This document shows, piece by piece, positions 60,239 to 64,000 of a stretch of DNA of 64,000 nucleotides (the stretch's first letter is position 1; every line of letters starts with the position of its first letter). Both the position numbers and the translations under genes were made by a program. The stretch is from Fimbriimonadaceae bacterium (GTDB taxonomy: Bacteria; Armatimonadota; UBA10988): NCBI GenBank assembly GCA_020850355.1, contig JADZEX010000050.1, positions 1 to 64,000 on the forward strand, read 5' to 3'. The notes beneath the pieces were generated by a model. That model saw nothing but the letters and a program-made list of their open reading frames with translations. It was not told the DNA's origin and did no database searches.

Positions 60239-62293
60239 CTACCGCACGGTGGTGGTCGCCGAGACGAACGGGAAGCTGCCGCTGGTCACCGCGGCCGCAG
60301 TCACCTTGACGGCGTTGGCGGCCAGGCGCAGCGTGCTGCCGGCGGTGCCTGTGGCGGGGGTCTCGAAGAGGTAGAGCATCGTCGCGGCCCCACTGGCCAC
60401 CGTGACCGCCGTCGGGAAGGTCACCGTCCAGGTCTTGGTCGTCGCGTTGTAGGCGGGCGTTCCGGTGATCACGCCAGCGCTGCCCTGCACCTTGAGCGTG
60501 ACCTTGCCGCTGGCGATGCTGCCGGTGTCCTGCAGCACCAGCCCGGTGATCGTGACGCTGCCCCCGCTGGCGGCGCAGCTCAGCTTGAGCATCGGCACGT
60601 CGACGGTGCCGGCGGTGGCCGTCGCCGCGGCCAGGTTGGTGGCGGTGACCGTGAGGGTCGCCGCCGGGGCGCTGCCGATGGTGGTGAGGCCCGAGCTCAG
60701 CGGGAAGCTGCCGCTACTGACGGCTGGCGAGGTGACCTTGACCGCGTTGGCCGCCAGCTTGATGGTCTTGCCCGTGGTGCCGGTGCCGACCGATTCCAGC
60801 AGGTAGAACACCGTGCTGGCCCCGGCCGCGACACTCACGGCGCTGGGGAAGGTCACCGTCCAGGTCTTGGTGGCCGTGTTGTAGGCCGGCGATCCGGTCA
60901 GCGTGCCGGCGGTGCCGGTGACCTTCAGGCTGACCCTATCGGCCGTGATGCTGCCGAGGTCCTGGACCACCAGACCGGTGATCTTGACGGTGCCGTTGGT
61001 CGCGGCGCAGGACAGCCGCAGCATCGGCACGTCGACCTGACCCGGCGTGGCGCTGCTCGGCGCCAGGCTGGTGGCCGTGGTGGTCAGCGTCGGCACCGGC
61101 GGCAGGTTGATGCTGGTGACGCTGGAGTTCTGCGGGAAGGTGCCGCTGACCACGGCCGGCGCGGTGGCGACGACCTGCTTCGCCGAGAGCTGGATGGTCT
61201 TGCCGCCGGTGCTCGGGCCGACCGACTCGAACAGGTAGAACATCGTGCTGCCGCCGCTGGGCACGGTGATCACCTTCGGCAGCGTGACGGTCCAGGTCTT
61301 GGTGCTGCTGTTGTAGGTCGGTGAACTGCTCAACGTGCCACCGGAGCCGACGACTTTGAGCGACACTTTGTCGGCCGTGATGGTGCCCAGGTCGGCGATC
61401 ACGAGGCCGCTGATGTTGACGCTGCCGTTGGTCGCGGCGCAGCTCAGCTTGAGCATCGGCACGTCGGCGGTGCCGGCGTTGGTGGTCGCCGGCGCCAGGT
61501 TGGTGGAGGTCACCGTCAGGGTCGGTGGCGCGACGATGGAGACCGTGCCGGACATGTACGGCACGTTGCCGGTCACCATCGTGCCGCTGGGCACGGCCAG
61601 CTTCTGCAGGTAGAGCTTGGCGGTCTGCCCGGCGGTGCCGGTCCCGTACGACTGCAACAGGTAGAAGACCGTGCTGCTGCCGCTGGCGATGGTCACCGGG
61701 CTCGGGAAGGTCACGGTCCAGGTCTTGGTGCTGGTGTTGTAGGCCGGCGTGCCGGTCAGCGTGCCGGCGGCGCCAACCACCTTGAGGGAGACTTTGCTGC
61801 CGGCGATGGTGCCGCCGTCGATCGCGGTGAGGCCCGTGATCTTCACACTGCCGCCGCTGGCCGCGCAGGAGACCCGCAACAGTGGCACGTCGACCTGGCC
61901 CGGCACCGCCGTTGCCGGGGCGATGCTGGTGGTGGTCACGGCGCAACTGATCGCCTGCGGCTGCGCCGCGCCGCGAGCCGTGAAGTTGGCGACCACATCG
62001 CCGTCTGACACGACCACCTGGCGGGAGGCTGGCTCGAAGGTGTAACCCGCCAGACGCGGCGTCACGGTGATCGGCGTCTGCAGCGCCAGCGGTGGCACGG
62101 CCGCCCGGTAGGTCCCGTCAGCCGCGGTCTCAACCGGCGCAACGCCGCTGGAGAAGCTGACGGTCGCCCCTTCCAGCCCGTCGCCGGCACTGTGGCGCAA
62201 GGTTCCGGTGATCTGGGCCGCCAGCGCCGCTGGGGCAGCCATCAAGGTGGACAACAGGACCGCACAGAGCACGGTGGCACGACGGCTTCGCAT
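60239..62293 (-). CDS. Secreted four-repeat protein B
   Basis: This is a 684-residue paralogue of protein A. ATG 62293 begins a signal peptide (RRATVLCAVLLSTLMAAPAALAA). A CNA-B-like domain (about 25-108, with ADGTYRAAVPPL and YTFEPASRQVVV) precedes four ~142-residue repeats. Each repeat reads like LTVT-x-TNLAPAT...VPMLKLSCAA-x-NGS, then KTWTVTFP, FYLLESVG and GSFP. The Cys in SCAA is present in all four repeats but lacks an obvious partner. Repeats are more alike within this protein than in A. Terminator follows; a hairpin lies just upstream of the start. Function unknown. Confidence 0.8.
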   Translation of the reverse strand: MRSRRATVLCAVLLSTLMAAPAALAAQITGTLRHSAGDGLEGATVSFSSGVAPVETAADGTYRAAVPPLALQTPITVTPRLAGYTFEPASRQVVVSDGDVVANFTARGAAQPQAISCAVTTTSIAPATAVPGQVDVPLLRVSCAASGGSVKITGLTAIDGGTIAGSKVSLKVVGAAGTLTGTPAYNTSTKTWTVTFPSPVTIASGSSTVFYLLQSYGTGTAGQTAKLYLQKLAVPSGTMVTGNVPYMSGTVSIVAPPTLTVTSTNLAPATTNAGTADVPMLKLSCAATNGSVNISGLVIADLGTITADKVSLKVVGSGGTLSSSPTYNSSTKTWTVTLPKVITVPSGGSTMFYLFESVGPSTGGKTIQLSAKQVVATAPAVVSGTFPQNSSVTSINLPPVPTLTTTATSLAPSSATPGQVDVPMLRLSCAATNGTVKITGLVVQDLGSITADRVSLKVTGTAGTLTGSPAYNTATKTWTVTFPSAVSVAAGASTVFYLLESVGTGTTGKTIKLAANAVKVTSPAVSSGSFPLSSGLTTIGSAPAATLTVTATNLAAATATAGTVDVPMLKLSCAASGGSVTITGLVLQDTGSIASGKVTLKVQGSAGVITGTPAYNATTKTWTVTFPTAVTVASGAATMLYLFETPATGTAGSTLRLAANAVKVTAAAVTSGSFPFVSATTTVR
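60242..61950 (-). repeat. Four tandem ~428-base coding repeats (protein B)
   Basis: Approximate units: 60242-60670, 60671-61098, 61099-61530 and 61531-61950. Some stretches are nearly identical at DNA level (e.g. around the TKTWTVTFP coding segments), so recent duplication or gene conversion is likely. Confidence 0.8.
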
Positions 62294-62307
62294 GATCTCG
62301 CCTTTCA

Positions 62308-62333
62308 GCAGCGCGCCGGGCGAAGCGCGCTGC
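62308..62333 (-). promoter_or_regulatory. Hairpin in the leader of repeat protein B
   Basis: Perfect nine-base arms GCAGCGCGC (62308-62316) and GCGCGCTGC (62325-62333) enclose eight bases, ending 14 bases upstream of ATG 62293 and close to its AAGGCGAG ribosome site. It could control translation; no U-tract. Otherwise the 248-base gap 62294-62541 shows nothing else I can call. Confidence 0.4.
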
Positions 62334-62541
62334 ACGGGACCCGCGAAGCGCCAGCGGGGCGGCGTGGCGGGCCACCAGACCGGCGTCGGCGCGGTGCGAC
62401 CGACTCACGGGAGGGTATCCCCACCCCCGATCGTCGTCAAACGCGTTTTGTTTTTGAGGGACAAACCGTTCATCTCGGTGGCCATGCTCCAAGCGGGAGG
62501 TACCCCGCCGGCCGAGCGCAATCGGGCCAGTGGAGACGACG

Positions 62542-63906
62542 ATGATTCCGGCGGCCCTGCTGCTGTTGGCTGTGAGTGCCCCTCCCCAGCTGGTGCCGCG
62601 CATGGTCAGCGCGGAGCGCAGCAACTGCTTCGGGACGCAGACCACCTGCCTCCAGGAAGGCCACGAGTCGGGCCGGCTGCCGCAGTTTGTGGGCGAGATC
62701 GCCGCGACCGGCTTCGGGTGGGTCAAGGACTGGATCGGCGGCGGACAGGTCCGGCCAGGCGAGGAGCTGGCAGCGCGCTGGGGCACGGTGCCGGAGCACT
62801 GGCTGGTCTACCTGCGCACCTGCCGGGAGCTGCGGTTGCGGGTGCTGCTACGGGTCGACTGGCCACGCTACGATGGCCGCGAGCCGAGCAGCCCCGCGGG
62901 GCTGGCGGCGGTGGCTGCGTATTACGAGGCGATGGCCCGCCAACTCGGCGGGTGGGTCGACGACTGGGAGATCGACAACGAGCCGAACATCGGCAACGAG
63001 CGGCCGCGCGTCAGCCCGGCCGACTGCGCCGCGATCACCGCGGTGGCCGCGGCGGCGCTGCGGCGTGGGGATCCCGGCTGCCGGGTCTACGGCCCCGCCA
63101 CCGCGATGCTGCAGTGCCTGCACACCGCGCCCTACCCGTGGGTCGATCGCGCCGTCGCGGCGGGACTGCTGGAGTCGCTCGATGTCTTCTCGTTCCACCC
63201 GTACCGCCAGCCCTACCGGGCCGACAACGTTCCGGAGCACGCCTCGGAGTTCCACCCCTGGACCGTCTGGGGCAGCTACGAGCAGCAGTTGACCGACCTC
63301 CGCGCGCGGCTGGCTGCCGCCGGTCGGCCGCTGCCGCTGGCGGCCACCGAAGAGGGCTACCCCACCACCACCAACCGCGCCACGGGTCAACGGGAGATCA
63401 GCTACCTGACCCAGGCCAAATACGAGGCGCGGGCGATGATCTTGGACTTCGCCCTGGGCGTCCGGCCGCGCATCAACTTCATCTACAAGCGGCCCTGGAG
63501 CGACCCGCACGAAGACGAGCACCAGTTCAACCTGGTCAACGCCGACGGCCTCCGGCGGCCGGCCTGGCAGGCCGCCCAGAACGTCTGCGCGGTGCTCGAC
63601 GACAGCCTCCGTCCGGCCGGCCCGTTGCGCTTCGCGGCGCCGCCGGAAGCGCACGCCAACGGGTCGGCCTACACCCGGCCCGATGGCGCGCTGGTGGTGC
63701 TGCTGTGGGCCGCGGTGCCGGCAGTCGATGCCCCGCGGGAGTGGACCGCGCAAGTCACCCTGCCGCGCCGCGCGCAACGCGCGGTGGCCTACGACCTGCT
63801 GGCCGCCGCCCCGGTGCCCGGCCGCGAGCTGGCGGTCGACGGCGACCTTCTGCCGGCGGTGCCGCTGCGCGATGGGCCGTTGGCCGTGGTGGTTGATGGG
63901 ACCTGA
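62542..63906 (+). CDS. Secreted clan GH-A glycoside hydrolase (GH39-like)
   Basis: This is a 454-residue protein. GGAG six bases before ATG 62542 sets the start; a short hydrophobic leader (MIPAALLLLAVSAP) follows. The TIM barrel includes GFGWVKDWIGG, LLRVDWPRY and the acid/base motif DWEIDNEPNIG (E147). Further on, LDVFSFHPY and LAATEEGYPTT (nucleophile E270, in the T-E-x-G pattern) complete a clan GH-A active site similar to GH39 xylosidases. A C-terminal beta segment (about 360-454) ends the protein. Substrate unknown. Confidence 0.82.
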   Translation: MIPAALLLLAVSAPPQLVPRMVSAERSNCFGTQTTCLQEGHESGRLPQFVGEIAATGFGWVKDWIGGGQVRPGEELAARWGTVPEHWLVYLRTCRELRLRVLLRVDWPRYDGREPSSPAGLAAVAAYYEAMARQLGGWVDDWEIDNEPNIGNERPRVSPADCAAITAVAAAALRRGDPGCRVYGPATAMLQCLHTAPYPWVDRAVAAGLLESLDVFSFHPYRQPYRADNVPEHASEFHPWTVWGSYEQQLTDLRARLAAAGRPLPLAATEEGYPTTTNRATGQREISYLTQAKYEARAMILDFALGVRPRINFIYKRPWSDPHEDEHQFNLVNADGLRRPAWQAAQNVCAVLDDSLRPAGPLRFAAPPEAHANGSAYTRPDGALVVLLWAAVPAVDAPREWTAQVTLPRRAQRAVAYDLLAAAPVPGRELAVDGDLLPAVPLRDGPLAVVVDGT

Positions 63907-63925
63907 CGGCAACCTGCGGCGGGCA

Positions 63926-64000
63926 GTGTCGGTCCAGACGGTCGTGCCCAGAGCACTTGAGCCGGGGCTGCCGACGGTGGTGATCCAGGGAGCGGTCGGG
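63926..64000 (+). CDS. Possible 5' end of a gene running off the window
   Basis: A frame beginning with GTG 63926 stays open for 25 codons to the edge and reads plausibly (SVQTVVPRALEPGLPTVV). There is only a weak GGCGGG upstream. It is too short to judge; a chance frame is possible. Confidence 0.3.
   Translation, partial: MSVQTVVPRALEPGLPTVVIQGAVG

Noticed and set aside
58035-62293. Direct repeats suggestive of CRISPR or satellite DNA
   Set aside because: Units are ~425 bases, in frame, and encode a repeated protein domain; no short spacers.

Overview
The window is GC-rich (roughly 70% by eye) bacterial chromosomal DNA, densely coding on both strands. I see no transposase, integrase, CRISPR array, rRNA or tRNA. 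The best clue to the organism is the pseudopilin at 27127-27813. Its N-terminal segment continues into [20 protein letters not shown] and a YDE motif, and its C-terminus carries the H-X9-DG signature; as I recall, this form is typical of Armatimonadota. Planctomycete-style families (DUF1549/DUF1553, DUF1501, secreted sulfatases) fit the same phylum or a planctomycete-like relative. I infer a free-living, aerobic, polysaccharide-degrading heterotroph. The phylum assignment is inference.

Layout. 1-3318: a membrane sensor truncated by the window edge, a lipoprotein and a divergent amidohydrolase. 3407-10771: a 1696-residue secretin-like secreted protein and a 627-residue secreted partner, each behind a near-identical promoter; I could not assign this pair to a described system. 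10793-16005: a sulfatase with a C-terminal LamG-like domain and a multidomain heparinase/alginate-lyase-like lipoprotein. 16133-21077: a respiratory operon of a CydA-like protein fused to cytochrome c, cytochrome b, Rieske protein and a second CydA-like membrane subunit, led by an Rrf2-type regulator. 21335-29124: M42 peptidase, glycoside hydrolase-like protein, nucleosidase, TolC-like protein, pseudopilin and a propeller-like secreted protein. 29387-34742: a DUF1549/1553-DUF1501-PPC operon whose last protein ends in a collagen-like tail. 34827-41117: RidA-like, phytanoyl-dioxygenase-like and CoxE-like proteins, an acyl-CoA synthetase and an overlapping 3-hydroxyacyl-CoA dehydrogenase. 41124-45265: an unknown secreted protein and a metzincin-type protease. 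45336-48507: a tightly overlapping operon that includes ispE. 48629-51961: small HEAT-like protein, HNH endonuclease behind a strong promoter, second sulfatase and OsmC. 51978-57941: a possible caspase-fold protease, GH5, GH28 and a small cysteine-rich protein. 58035-62293: two paralogous secreted proteins with four ~140-residue repeats each, both followed by strong terminators. 62542-64000: a clan GH-A hydrolase and an open frame leaving the window.

How the genes fit together. About ten genes encode secreted enzymes for sulfated or uronic-acid polysaccharides (two sulfatases, one heparinase/alginate lyase-like, GH28, GH5, GH39-like, one further GH-like), but they are dispersed rather than in one locus. 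The most unusual respiratory feature is a bc complex encoded together with two bd-oxidase-family subunits, one carrying its own cytochrome c. The least explained items are the secretin-like pair at 3.4-10.8 kb and the repeat-protein pair at 58-62 kb. Start codons were chosen from Shine-Dalgarno spacing, and many genes begin well inside the longest open frame. Function calls come from reading motifs by eye without database searches.
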